Of a stretch of DNA of 54,326 nt, positions 41,777 to 50,873 are shown piece by piece. Location of the stretch: the NCBI RefSeq assembly GCF_014651055.1, contig NZ_BMWD01000039.1, positions 1 to 54,326 of the forward strand. The letters are read 5' to 3'. The stretch's first letter is position 1; each line of letters starts with the position of its first letter. This stretch comes from Streptomyces fructofermentans (lineage in GTDB: Bacteria > Actinomycetota > Actinomycetes > Streptomycetales > Streptomycetaceae). Both the position numbers and the translations under genes were made by a program. Under the pieces are notes generated by a model. It ran no database searches. It saw only the letters and a list, made by a program, of their open reading frames with translations, and was not told the DNA's origin.

Positions 41777-41981
41777 CGTCGCCGACGCCGGTCGGGCCGC
41801 ACGCCCGGCACGAATCGCAGCGCCGTACCCAAACGAGAACCCGCGCCGTACGAGAAATTCCGGCCCCGTACATGCGACACGCCACCGGGCCGCCGCGACG
41901 CACCCCGATTCCCCGACCCGGACCGGGCGCGGCCATCCGTACGGAGAACAACCTTGCTCACGTCGACTGCATGGAGGACGG

Positions 41982-42890
41982 ATGTCCGGCGCCACCGAGG
42001 CGGAGAAACTGTACGCGGCCATTGAGGAATCGGCCCGATCAGTGGGCGCGGACTGCTCCCGCGACGACGTCCTGCCGACCCTGACCGCGTTCGCCGACGG
42101 CATCACGGCCCAGAGCGGCGTCGTCTTCAGCGCACAGACCGGCGAGGGCCCGGCCGAACTCGAATACACCGTCCAGGTGACCGGGATCGACGACCCGTAC
42201 GCCCGCGCCCGCGCCGCGGGCTTCGTACCCACCGTCGACCATCCCGTGAACAACCTCCTCGCCGACCTGCGCCGACAGGTCCGCATCGGCTTCCACGCCA
42301 TCGACTGCGGCGTCACCGGCGGCTTCAAGAAGATCTACGCCCTGCTGACCGACGCGCAGAGCGTCCCCCAACTCGCCGCCATCCCCTCCATGCCCGCCGC
42401 CCTCACCGAGAACGCCAGCTTCTTCGACGGACACGGCCTGGAACGCACACCGGTCCTCGGCATCGACTACCAGAACCGGACCATGAACGTGTACTTCCAA
42501 CTCCCCACCGCGACCGGCCTGGAACCCGAGGGCGTCCTGGCCATGCTCCGGGAGATCGGACTCCCCGACCCGGACGAGGAGATGCTCGCGTTCGCCTGCA
42601 CGGCCTACCGCGTCTACACCACCCTCAGCTGGGACTCCCCGCGAATCCAGCGGATCTCGTTCGCCCCCAAGCCCCGCCGCGGCATCGACTTCTCCGCCCT
42701 GCCCGCCCCGATCGAACCGGGCATCGAGAAATTCATGAGAAGCGCCCCGCACACCTACAGCGGCGAACGCATCTGCGCCTCGGTCGTCAAATGGTCACCC
42801 GACAGGGAATGCCTCGACCTCGGCTCGTACTACCAGATCTCCGACGAGCAGCTGAGAGCACTGACGGCAGCACGCACGGAACAGGTGTAA
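41982..42890 (+). CDS. NphB/CloQ-type (ABBA) aromatic prenyltransferase
   Basis: A 302-residue soluble prenyltransferase of the ABBA barrel family, which transfers a prenyl group from the diphosphate to an electron-rich aromatic ring. Similarity to NphB of CL190 runs the full length: EAEKLYAAIEESA, HPVNNLLADL, AIDCGVTGGFKKIYAL, AAIPSMPAALTENA, and DLGSYYQISDEQ at the end. It has no DDxxD motif, as normal for this family. The ATG is at 41982 with GGAGGA upstream; the stop is TAA, uncommon here. It has its own promoter and follows the cis-prenyltransferase homologue, so the acceptor is probably the THN-derived quinone and the donor the branched C10 or C15 unit. Confidence 0.96.
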   Translation: MSGATEAEKLYAAIEESARSVGADCSRDDVLPTLTAFADGITAQSGVVFSAQTGEGPAELEYTVQVTGIDDPYARARAAGFVPTVDHPVNNLLADLRRQVRIGFHAIDCGVTGGFKKIYALLTDAQSVPQLAAIPSMPAALTENASFFDGHGLERTPVLGIDYQNRTMNVYFQLPTATGLEPEGVLAMLREIGLPDPDEEMLAFACTAYRVYTTLSWDSPRIQRISFAPKPRRGIDFSALPAPIEPGIEKFMRSAPHTYSGERICASVVKWSPDRECLDLGSYYQISDEQLRALTAARTEQV

Positions 42891-43033
42891 CCCGAACCCC
42901 CGCCCCGCCCGCCCTGACGGGAACGCGCCGACCACCGCGCACCCCGCCCCGCGCCCGCCCCCGCGAACAGGCAACAGGGGGCCGCGCGCCCGAACGGGCC
43001 CCGGGCACCCGCAACTTGAGGAAAGGACACCCC

Positions 43034-44515
43034 ATGACGACGCCCCCGGGTCACACCCCGCCCCCCGCCGCCGCAGCCCCCGGCCCCGCGGCCAAGCCGC
43101 CCGGCATCGGATTCGACTTCGACAACGGCAACTTCATCCGGGACCTGGTCACCACCAACGCCGGCGGCGCGTTCCCCCCGGAGAGCGGCATCGGCCCCAA
43201 CGACTCGACCATCTACATCTGGATCACCCACCTGTTCCAGCTGTCCTGGTTCGACGCGATGGCGCCCTACCACCCCACCGCCGTCGGCGTGTACTCACGC
43301 ATCGACCGCCGCCCCGCCGAGGAGGCGGCCACCAACAGGAACAAGAACATCGCCGGCCTCTACGCCTCCTACCAGGTGGTACGGGTCGTCTTCGAGGAGC
43401 GCGCCCAGGTCATGCGCCAGGGAATGCTCGCCGTCGGACTCGACCCCGACGACCAGTCACTGGACCCCACCACCGCGATCGGCATCGGCAACATCGCCGG
43501 CAAGGCCGTCGTCGAGGCCCGCCTGCGCGACGGCATGAACTTCCTCGGCGACGAGGGCCGCAGCCACCACCCCCGCCCCTTCGCGGACTACACCGGCCAC
43601 CGGCCCACCAACACCCCCGACGACCTGAACGACCCCTCCCGCTGGCAGCCCACCACCGGCCCCCACCGCCGCCGCGTCGGCGGAGGACCCGGCGACATGG
43701 GCATCTTCGTCACCCAGCGGTTCGCCACCCCGCACTTCGAACGCGTCAAGGCCCACACCTTCCAGGACCCGACCCAGTTCAAGCTCGCCCCCCTCGACGA
43801 ACTCGACCACACCGACACCGCCGCACACCGCCGCGCCGTCGACGAGGTCCTCCAGGCCTCGGCCGCGCTCAGCGACGAACAGAAGGTCAAGGCCGAGTTC
43901 TTCGACAACGAACTCATGGGCGTCACCCTGGCACCGCGCGCCGCCGCCGAGGCCCACGGCCTCGACCTGGACGGCTGGTGCCACCTGTTCACGGTCACCT
44001 CCGTGGCCCGCTTCGACGGCCTGATCGCCGCCTGGCACCACAAGCGCGCACACGAGGCCCCCCGCCCCGCCGGCGCCGTCCGCCACCTCCTGGGCGACAC
44101 CCCCGTCACCGCCTGGGGCGGCCCCGGCAAGGGAACCGTCGACGGCATCCCCGCAGACCAGTGGGAGAGCTACCTGCCCGCCGGCGACCACCCCGGCTAC
44201 CCCTCCGGCGTCACGACCCTGTGCGCCTCCCAGGCCCAGGCCGCCCGGCGCTTCCTCGGCGACGACGTCCTGAACTGGAAGTCCACCCTGCCCGCCGGCT
44301 CCACCCGCACCGAACCGGGCACCACCCCCGCCCAGGACACCGAACTGACCTGGGACACCTGGAGCGACTTCGAGAACGACAGCGCCGCCGCGCGCGTCTG
44401 GGCAGGCGTCCACTTCCGGGCGACGGCCGAGCGGTCCATCGAGTTCGGCGCCCAATTCGGCGACCTCGCCCACGAGTTCATCCAGCGCCACATCAACGGC
44501 GACGTCCAGGACTGA
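43034..44515 (+). CDS. Vanadium-dependent haloperoxidase homologue
   Basis: A 493-residue protein of the vanadium haloperoxidase/PAP2 superfamily, like NapH1/NapH3 and Mcl24/Mcl40 of other THN meroterpenoid clusters. Vanadate-site residues can be traced: Lys337 and Arg344 (HKRAHEAPRP), Ser391-Gly392 (GYPSGV), and Arg454 with axial His460 (RVWAGVHFR), all with family spacing. The acid-base His that follows PSG in the fungal chloroperoxidase is Val393. It may therefore be a Streptomyces-type chloronium cyclase or a non-halogenating rearrangement catalyst as described for NapH3. The ATG is at 43034 with GAAAGGA. It follows the prenyltransferase gene after 143 nt and probably shares its transcript. 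A hairpin follows the stop. Confidence 0.92.
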   Translation: MTTPPGHTPPPAAAAPGPAAKPPGIGFDFDNGNFIRDLVTTNAGGAFPPESGIGPNDSTIYIWITHLFQLSWFDAMAPYHPTAVGVYSRIDRRPAEEAATNRNKNIAGLYASYQVVRVVFEERAQVMRQGMLAVGLDPDDQSLDPTTAIGIGNIAGKAVVEARLRDGMNFLGDEGRSHHPRPFADYTGHRPTNTPDDLNDPSRWQPTTGPHRRRVGGGPGDMGIFVTQRFATPHFERVKAHTFQDPTQFKLAPLDELDHTDTAAHRRAVDEVLQASAALSDEQKVKAEFFDNELMGVTLAPRAAAEAHGLDLDGWCHLFTVTSVARFDGLIAAWHHKRAHEAPRPAGAVRHLLGDTPVTAWGGPGKGTVDGIPADQWESYLPAGDHPGYPSGVTTLCASQAQAARRFLGDDVLNWKSTLPAGSTRTEPGTTPAQDTELTWDTWSDFENDSAAARVWAGVHFRATAERSIEFGAQFGDLAHEFIQRHINGDVQD

Positions 44516-44523
44516 ACCCGCCC

Positions 44524-44567
44524 GCGGGCGGCGGCGGACCCCGGGCGCACCGCCCGCCGCCGCCCGC
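44524..44567 (+). terminator. Hairpin after the haloperoxidase gene
   Basis: Perfect 13-bp stem (44524-44536 with 44555-44567) and an 18-nt loop, 8 nt past the stop. No T-run. Confidence 0.65.
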
Positions 44568-44704
44568 ACCCCGCCGCACCGGCCCACCCCGGCGCCGCAC
44601 GACGCCCCGACAGGCCCCGCGCGGCCGACATGTCACAAGCGGACGGCCGTCCTCGTCCTAGGGATGACGCCCCACGTCCGTTCGATGGAACAAGGAGATT
44701 GTTG

Positions 44705-46228
44705 ATGGCAACGCAAAACGCAGCCCCTGCGGCCGGGCCGAACCCGGGGGCGGCCGCGGACCCCAGGCGCTGGCTGGTACTCGCCGTCATCTGCACCGCC
44801 TACCTCATGGTCGGCCTCGACCTGACCGTGATGAACCTGGCCCTTCCCTCGGCCCAGGAAGCGCTGGAGTTCACCAACGCCGACCGGCAGTGGATCGTCA
44901 CCGCGTACGCGCTCCCGTTCGGCAGCCTGCTGCTCTTCTTCGGACGGCTCTCCGACCTGATCGGCCGCAAGGAGAGCTTCCTCATCGGCCTCAGCGGCTT
45001 CGCGATCGCCTCCGCCGTCGGCGGCGCCTCCACCGGCTTCGGCATGCTCGTCGCCGCCCGCGCCAGCCAGGGCGTCTTCGCCGCCATGCTCGCACCCGCC
45101 TGCCTGGCCCTGCTGGCCACCACGTTCACCGACCAGAACGAGAAGGGCAAAGCCTTCGGCATCTTCAGCGGCGTCGTGGCCAGCGGCGCCGGCCTGGGCC
45201 TGATCATCGGCGGCGCCCTCACCTCCGCACTCGACTGGCGCTGGTGCCTCTACGTCAACCTGATCTTCGCCGGCATCGCCCTCGCCGGAGGCATCCTCCT
45301 GCTCACCAAGCAGCCCAAGGCCGGCGGCCGGATCGACGTACCCGGCGTCCTCGTCGCCTCCGCAGGAATGTTCTGCCTCGTCTACGGCCTGTCCAACGCC
45401 GCCGAGGACAGCTGGAGCGCCCCCTCGACCTGGGGCTTCCTCGCCGCCGGAGCCGCCCTGCTGATCGCCTTCGCCCTGTGGCAGGCACGCGCCGCGCACC
45501 CCCTGCTGCCGCCCCGCATCGTCCTCGACCGCAACCGCGGCGGCGCCTACCTGACCGTGCTCCTCGTCGGCACCGGCATGTTCGGCATCCTGCTGTTCCT
45601 CATCTACTACATGCAGACCACGCTGGACTACTCCGCGATCACCTCCGGCGTCGCCCTCCTGCCGATGATCGTCTGCACCACCCTCGGCGCCGGCATCGGC
45701 GCCACCAAGCTCATGCCCAAGTACGGCCCCAAGCCCCTGATCACCACCGGCCTGCTCATCAGCGCCGCCGGCATGGCCTGGCTCACCGGCATCGGCGTCG
45801 ACTCCGGCTACGCCTCCGACCTCCTCGGCCCGCTCATGGTCGTCGGCCTGGGCATGGGCCTCATCTACGCCGCGGCCCTGAGCACCGGAACCTCCGGCGT
45901 CGACACCCAGGACTCCGGCATCGCCTCCGCCTGCATCAGCGCCGGCCAGCAACTCGGCGGCGCCCTGGGCACCGCCCTGCTCAACACCATCGCCGCCACC
46001 GCCGCCACCCACTGGCTGGAGGACAACGCGAAGGGCCAGCCCACCCTGCAGCAGCTCCAACTCGCCTCGATCGACGGCTACACCACGGTGTTCTGGTGGT
46101 GCACCGCCATCTTCGCCGGCGGCGCCGTCATCGCCGGCCTGCTGCTGCGCAGCGGCCCGCTGCCCACCCCCGACACCGCCCCCGCGGCATCCGACACCGC
46201 CGAGCACACCCCGGCGGAACAGGCCTGA
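44705..46228 (+). CDS. MFS multidrug exporter, DHA2 (14-TM, EmrB/QacA) type
   Basis: A 507-residue integral membrane H+ antiporter. About 14 hydrophobic segments are seen. LDLTVMNLALPSAQEAL is the motif C/D1-type start of DHA2 proteins, GRLSDLIGRKESFL is the loop 2-3 signature A, and WRWCLYVNLIFAGIAL follows the fifth segment. The ATG is at 44705, with AAGGAG at 44692-44697; a frame-matched ATG at 44630 lacks a site. It probably exports the final product and gives self-resistance. The 189-bp gap before it holds a hairpin and a possible promoter (CCTAGGGAT). Confidence 0.95.
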   Translation: MATQNAAPAAGPNPGAAADPRRWLVLAVICTAYLMVGLDLTVMNLALPSAQEALEFTNADRQWIVTAYALPFGSLLLFFGRLSDLIGRKESFLIGLSGFAIASAVGGASTGFGMLVAARASQGVFAAMLAPACLALLATTFTDQNEKGKAFGIFSGVVASGAGLGLIIGGALTSALDWRWCLYVNLIFAGIALAGGILLLTKQPKAGGRIDVPGVLVASAGMFCLVYGLSNAAEDSWSAPSTWGFLAAGAALLIAFALWQARAAHPLLPPRIVLDRNRGGAYLTVLLVGTGMFGILLFLIYYMQTTLDYSAITSGVALLPMIVCTTLGAGIGATKLMPKYGPKPLITTGLLISAAGMAWLTGIGVDSGYASDLLGPLMVVGLGMGLIYAAALSTGTSGVDTQDSGIASACISAGQQLGGALGTALLNTIAATAATHWLEDNAKGQPTLQQLQLASIDGYTTVFWWCTAIFAGGAVIAGLLLRSGPLPTPDTAPAASDTAEHTPAEQA

Positions 46229-47015
46229 CACACCCCCGGGGCCCAGCAGCCGTCCAGCAGCCGTCCGGCAGCCGGCGACACCGGGACCACCCACCCGGCA
46301 CCGCCGGCCCCGCCGACACCCGGGCCCCGCCCACGCCCACCCCACCCCGGGCACCGGACCGGATCCGGTGGCCTCCGATCCCCGCCCCTGCGAAAGGGGC
46401 GGGGATTCCTGCATTTCCCCCACCCGACACCCCCCGACAGCCCGGACGGCAGGACCCGGACACACCGAACTCCCGCACCTGCACGCCCAGATGGCAGCCC
46501 CACCGCCCACCCCGAGGCCCCGTACCCGCGCGCACCCGGCATCCCGCGCCCGGCATCCCGCGCCCGACCTCCCGTACGGGCGCGCGGGCCCGAAACCCCG
46601 TACGCGCGCCCACCGGTGACCGCGCCGACCCGCACCCCCGCGCCCCTTACCCCGCACCCCGCGCCGCATCGACGCGAGAGCGCACCCGTACGGCGGCCTC
46701 CCGGCACACGGCCGCGGCCCGGCGACAGCCCAACAGGCCCCTGCCGTAAGGAAGTCGGGGCGGCCGGAGGGCGGGGGCGCCGGTGAGCCGACCGCCCGGC
46801 AGCAAGCCCGGCCCGCCGCCGTGACCTCCCACCGCCGACGCGGCCGCCCGCCCACCCGGTACGCCCACGGCCCCAGCCCGGACGCCCCCGGCCCGTGCCC
46901 CGCCCGCCGTCGCCGGGCCCGCGCCGCGACACGAGCCGCCGCCGGGCGCCGCCCGGCCACCCGTCTCCGCGCGACCGGGGCGCGCACCCATGACGCAGAC
47001 GAACAGGAGAACACA
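46229..47015. other. Gap between exporter and antiporter genes
   Basis: 787 bp with no supportable gene. A terminator lies at 46378-46406. 46500-46620 is built from CGCGCCCGGCATCC-like units. The antiporter ribosome binding site is at the right end; no promoter was recognised. Confidence 0.45.
46378..46406 (+). terminator. Hairpin terminator after the MFS exporter
   Basis: Perfect 12-bp stem (46378-46389 with 46395-46406), GCGAA loop, followed by T-containing sequence (TCCTGCATTTCC). It lies 150 nt after the stop. Confidence 0.75.
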
Positions 47016-48440
47016 GTGGCTCACGCTGAGTGGATCAGCGTCACGGCGATCGGTGGCATGGCCCTGATCTTCGCCGTGGCGACCGGCTTCATCGTGCTCT
47101 TGCGGCGCGTCGGCCAACCGGCGGTGATCGGCGAGATCACCGCCGGCATCTGCCTGGGCCCCAGCGTCCTCGGACTCCTCCCCGGCGACCTGCCCGAGCG
47201 GATCTTCCCGCCCGAGATCCGTCCGCACCTCGGCGTCGTCGCCCAAGTCGGCCTGCTGCTCTTCATGTTCATCATCGGCTGGGAGTTCGACACCAAGGGC
47301 GTCAGCGTCCGCATCCGCTCCACCGGAACGATCTGGCTGACCTCCATCCTGCTGCCGATGGCCCTGGGCATGGGCCTGGCCGCGCTGATCTACCAGAGCC
47401 ACGACGTGGTGAACGGCCACAGCATCCCGTTCGCGGAGTTCGCCCTCTTCCTCGGCGTCGCCATGTCCATCACGGCGTTCCCCGTCCTCGCGCGCATCAT
47501 CGCCGAGCACGGACTGCAGCCCACCCGCGTCGGCACCCTCGCCCTGGGCCTCGCGGCCGCCGACGACGTACTCGCCTGGTGCATGCTCGCGGTCGTGGTG
47601 GCCATGACCACGGCCACCGGGACGGCCGGCTTCCTCTCCGTGATGGCCTGGTCCGTCGTCTACCTCGCCGTCATGCTCTGGCTGATCCGCCCGCTACTCG
47701 CCGCCGTCTCACGCCGCCTGACCCCCACCCACGCCCCCTACGTGGCGGTCCTCGCCGCGGCCGGAGCGTTCGCCTCGGCCTTCGCCACCTCGCACATCGG
47801 CATCCACGCCATCTTCGGCGCCTTCATGTTCGGCATGATCATGCCCCGGCACCGGGACGGCGTGCTCCAGCACGCGGCGTTCGGCCCCATCGAGGCCACC
47901 AGCAAGCTCCTGATGCCGGTCTTCTTCGTCGTCACCGGCCTCTCGGTCGACCTCACCTCCCTGACCGCGGGCGGAGTGCTCGAGATGGCCGCCATCATCG
48001 TCGTCGCCTGCGTCGGCAAACTCGGCGGCGTGGCCCTGGCGGCCCGCCTGTCCGGCATGCACTGGCGGCAGTCCACCATCCTGGGCGTCCTGATGAACAC
48101 CCGGGGACTCACCGAACTGGTACTGCTCAACGTGGGACTCGGCCTCGGCCTGCTCAGCGTCCAACTCTTCTCCACCATGGTGCTGATGGCCCTGGTCACC
48201 ACAGCCATGGCCGCACCCGTCCTGAACGTCCTGCTCCGACGCGGACCGGCCGACGGCGACACCGACGCCGACGCCGGGAAGGGCGACAGGAACCTGGTGC
48301 ACAGCACCACGGGACGGGCCGGATCGGCGCGTTCGGCCGGCACCGCGGGCACGCAGGGCGAACAGCCGCACGCCGCCACCGAGTCGGGACAGCACACTCC
48401 CACCGAACCGGCCCGCGACCCCGGCCGCCCCAGCACCTGA
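47016..48440 (+). CDS. Cation/proton antiporter, CPA2 (KefB/NapA-like) family
   Basis: A 474-residue membrane protein with 12-13 hydrophobic segments. AGICLGPSVLGLLPG at the N-terminus, AMSITAFPVLARIIAEHGL, and the essential Asp pair in LAAADDVLAWC place it among CPA2 Na+(K+)/H+ exchangers. NTRGLTELVLLNVGL is the usual late motif. The last ~65 residues are hydrophilic; no TrkA/RCK domain is present. The GTG start at 47016 has AGGAGA 5 nt upstream. Similar genes accompany many antibiotic clusters, where they may counter ionophore-like stress or take part in export; a specific role here is unknown. Confidence 0.92.
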   Translation: MAHAEWISVTAIGGMALIFAVATGFIVLLRRVGQPAVIGEITAGICLGPSVLGLLPGDLPERIFPPEIRPHLGVVAQVGLLLFMFIIGWEFDTKGVSVRIRSTGTIWLTSILLPMALGMGLAALIYQSHDVVNGHSIPFAEFALFLGVAMSITAFPVLARIIAEHGLQPTRVGTLALGLAAADDVLAWCMLAVVVAMTTATGTAGFLSVMAWSVVYLAVMLWLIRPLLAAVSRRLTPTHAPYVAVLAAAGAFASAFATSHIGIHAIFGAFMFGMIMPRHRDGVLQHAAFGPIEATSKLLMPVFFVVTGLSVDLTSLTAGGVLEMAAIIVVACVGKLGGVALAARLSGMHWRQSTILGVLMNTRGLTELVLLNVGLGLGLLSVQLFSTMVLMALVTTAMAAPVLNVLLRRGPADGDTDADAGKGDRNLVHSTTGRAGSARSAGTAGTQGEQPHAATESGQHTPTEPARDPGRPST

Positions 48441-48835
48441 CACCCACGGCGACACCCCGCAGCCCCCGGCCACCGCGGCAGCGACAGCCGCAACCGGAAA
48501 CGTGAACCGCAGCCGCAGTTGGAGCCGCGGCGCGGCCCGAGTCGCCGCCGGAGCCGCACCATCGGCCCCGGCGGCGGCGCTCCGACGGCACCTTCGTACC
48601 GCGGAGGAAGCGGCAGGCCGGAGCGGCGTGTCCGCCCTACGGGCAGTACGACGCGCCCGGCCCCGGCCCCGCCGACGACCCCGTACCCGCGGTCGGCGCA
48701 GGCCCGCCGACGACCCCGTACCCACGACCGGCACAGGCCCGCCGCCCGCCCACCCGCCGCCCCACGGACAGCAGCCGCGCACGTTCGCCGAGCTGCCCCG
48801 CCCGCGCACGCACCCCCGGACGAAAGGGTCCGCCC
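48441..48835. other. Gap between antiporter and second MFS gene
   Basis: 395 bp without a gene. GCCGACGACCCCGTACCC occurs twice with a 35-bp period (48671 and 48706) inside a longer near-repeat. The start contains alternating AGCCGCAG units. The ribosome binding site of the next gene (GAAAGGG) is at 48822-48828. Confidence 0.5.
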
Positions 48836-50218
48836 ATGACCACCGGCGCCCCGGCACAGCTCAGCCCGCAGGAGTTCGTCGACCGCAACCCGATGAGCCG
48901 CCGCCAGTGGCTCATCGTGGTCCTGGGCCTGCTCATGATGATCGCCGAGGGACTCGACGCCGCCGTCGTCGCCTTCGTCTACCCCAGGATCGTGGACGAC
49001 TGGGGAACCGACCTCGACACCGTGACCGTCACCGTGACGCTCAGCGTCCTGGCGATGATCGCCGGAGGCGTCCTCGCCGGCCCGCTCGCCGACCGGTACG
49101 GGCGCAAGGGCGTCACCGTCACCGGCATCGCCGTGTTCGGCCTCGGCACCGCGGGCATGGCGCTCACCCACTCCATCGCCCCGTTCGCCGCACTGCGGAC
49201 CGCAGCCTGCCTGGGCCTCGGCGCGGTCCTGCCGACCGTCATGGCCCTGGTCGCGGACTGGACACCGGTCCGGCGCCGGGTGCAGATGGTGGCCCTGGCC
49301 TTCACCGGGGTGACCGCCGGCACCGCCGTCGGCGGCGGCCTCGCCTCCGCCCTCATCCCCGCCCACGGCTGGCCCACCCTCCTCGCGGTGTGCGGCCTCG
49401 CCCCGCTGCTGCTGCTCCCCCCGGTCCTGCTGCTCGTCCCCGAGTCCGTCGGCGTGCTCGCCGCCCGCCGCCCGGCCGAACTGCGCAGGGCCCTGGCCGC
49501 CGTCGCACCGGACCAGGACCTGACCCACGTGGTACTGGAGCAGACCGGCCCGGGCCGACGCCGACGGCCCGCGATACGGGTCATCCTGTCCCGCGACTTC
49601 GCCCCCACCACCCTGCTGCTGTGGCTGTGCTTCTTCGTGGGCCAGGGCGTCGTCTTCGTGATCCTCAGCTACCTGCCCCTGCTCGTCGAACGCGAGGGCC
49701 TCACCGGATCACAGGCCGCCGTGGCCGTCGCGGTGTTCGGCTGGGGCGGCCTGGTGGGCCAACTCGCCGTGTCCTTCTACGCCCTCAAGCACTTCGACCG
49801 CTTCCGGGTACTGGCCGGACTGTGGGCGCTGAGCGTCCTGGGCTTCGCGGCGGCCGCCCTGTGGGCCTCCCAGTTCGTCCCGCTGCTCGCGGGTGCGTTC
49901 GCCCTGGGCCTGTGCCTGCCGTCGGCCAACGCCGCCCTGCAGGCCAACGCCGCGGTCGCCTACCCGCCCGCCGTCCGCGCCACCGGCATGAGTTGGGCCA
50001 ACAGCGTGGGCAAACTGGGCCCGGTGGCCGGCGGACTGCTCGGCGGGCTGATGGTCGGAGCGGGCTGGACCCTGCCCACGGTCCTGCTCACCCTCGCCGT
50101 CCCGGTCGGACTCGGCATCCTGGCCACACTCACCCTGCACGCCCGCAACCGGGAGGACGGCGCCAGGGCGCACCCCGGCCCCCGCCCGCTGCCCACCCCG
50201 GCCGCCGAGCGGACCTGA
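48836..50218 (+). CDS. MFS transporter, aromatic-acid:H+ symporter-like
   Basis: A 460-residue, 12-segment major facilitator of the AAHS (PcaK/BenK) type: EGLDAAVVAFVYPRI in the first segment, GPLADRYGRKGVTVTGI in the 2-3 loop, and a long central loop (ELRRALAAVAPDQDL) before the second half. LPLLVEREGLTGSQAA and PPAVRATGMSWANSVGKLGPVAGG match the later family motifs. The family imports aromatic acids, but homologues in biosynthetic clusters may export aromatic products. The ATG at 48836 has GAAAGGG upstream. It ends the rightward block, facing the halogenase gene tail to tail. Confidence 0.92.
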   Translation: MTTGAPAQLSPQEFVDRNPMSRRQWLIVVLGLLMMIAEGLDAAVVAFVYPRIVDDWGTDLDTVTVTVTLSVLAMIAGGVLAGPLADRYGRKGVTVTGIAVFGLGTAGMALTHSIAPFAALRTAACLGLGAVLPTVMALVADWTPVRRRVQMVALAFTGVTAGTAVGGGLASALIPAHGWPTLLAVCGLAPLLLLPPVLLLVPESVGVLAARRPAELRRALAAVAPDQDLTHVVLEQTGPGRRRRPAIRVILSRDFAPTTLLLWLCFFVGQGVVFVILSYLPLLVEREGLTGSQAAVAVAVFGWGGLVGQLAVSFYALKHFDRFRVLAGLWALSVLGFAAAALWASQFVPLLAGAFALGLCLPSANAALQANAAVAYPPAVRATGMSWANSVGKLGPVAGGLLGGLMVGAGWTLPTVLLTLAVPVGLGILATLTLHARNREDGARAHPGPRPLPTPAAERT

Positions 50219-50223
50219 CCGCA

Positions 50224-50241
50224 CCGCCCGGGCCCGGGCGG
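50224..50241. other. 18-bp perfect palindrome
   Basis: CCGCCCGGG and its reverse complement meet without a loop, 6 nt after the MFS stop codon. Possibly part of termination. Confidence 0.5.
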
Positions 50242-50311
50242 CATCCGGCGCCCCGGACACGTCCTGCACGCGGTGCGGTTGGCGCGGCTCCGGGGCGCCC
50301 GCACAGGGCGA

Positions 50312-50356
50312 AAGCCCGACGCGCGGGGCCCACCCGGGGCCCCGCGCGTCGGGCTT
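50312..50356. terminator. Bidirectional hairpin terminator, 20-bp stem
   Basis: Arms 50312-50331 and 50337-50356 are exact reverse complements with a 5-nt loop. The - strand side is followed by TTTCG. Its place between convergent genes fits a two-way terminator. Confidence 0.8.
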
Positions 50357-50826
50357 GTGCGTGGATGCCCGTTCCGACGGGCGGTTCATCGCGCGGGGAC
50401 CTCCCGCGGCCGTGCCGGCGCCCGATGCGGTGTGTACGGGGCGGAGTTCGGCCGGGACGCCCGGCGACGGGCAGCCCTTCGAGGCGGTCGGGGCCGTCGA
50501 CCTCCTGACGGCCGACCGGCGACACACGGCTCTCGAGGGCGCCGACAGCGAAGACAGGCGCCGAAGACAGCGAAGACATCAAGGACATCGCAAGGCACCG
50601 GACACCGAAAGGCACCGGACACCGAAAAGGCACCGGAGGCAGCGGCACGGTGCACGCGTTGAACGACGGCAACGGCGCGGCCCGGGGCCGTCCGCCATCC
50701 GTCGTCCCCGGTCCTGGAGGCCCGTACGAGGGCGGATCCCCGCGTCGGCACTTCACCGCCGGTGACCGGCTCCCGCCCCTGCCGCACGGCGGGGGCACCG
50801 GCAGGCGCGGGGAGCGGGGGTGTGGG

Positions 50827-50863
50827 CCCGTTCCGGCCGGCTGTGCGGACCGGCCGGAACGGG
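50827..50863 (-). terminator. Hairpin directly after the halogenase gene
   Basis: Perfect 14-bp stem (50827-50840 with 50850-50863) and a 9-nt loop, starting 10 nt downstream of the halogenase stop on the - strand. GC-rich, no T-run. Confidence 0.75.
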
Positions 50864-50873
50864 CGGCCGGGCG

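Larger units (their letters stand above)
50219..50873. other. Convergent intergenic region with several hairpins
   Basis: 655 bp between the tails of a rightward and a leftward gene, without a supportable gene. It holds an 18-bp palindrome, two strong hairpins (listed separately) and a CACCGGACACCGAAA near-repeat at 50595-50630. Confidence 0.5.
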
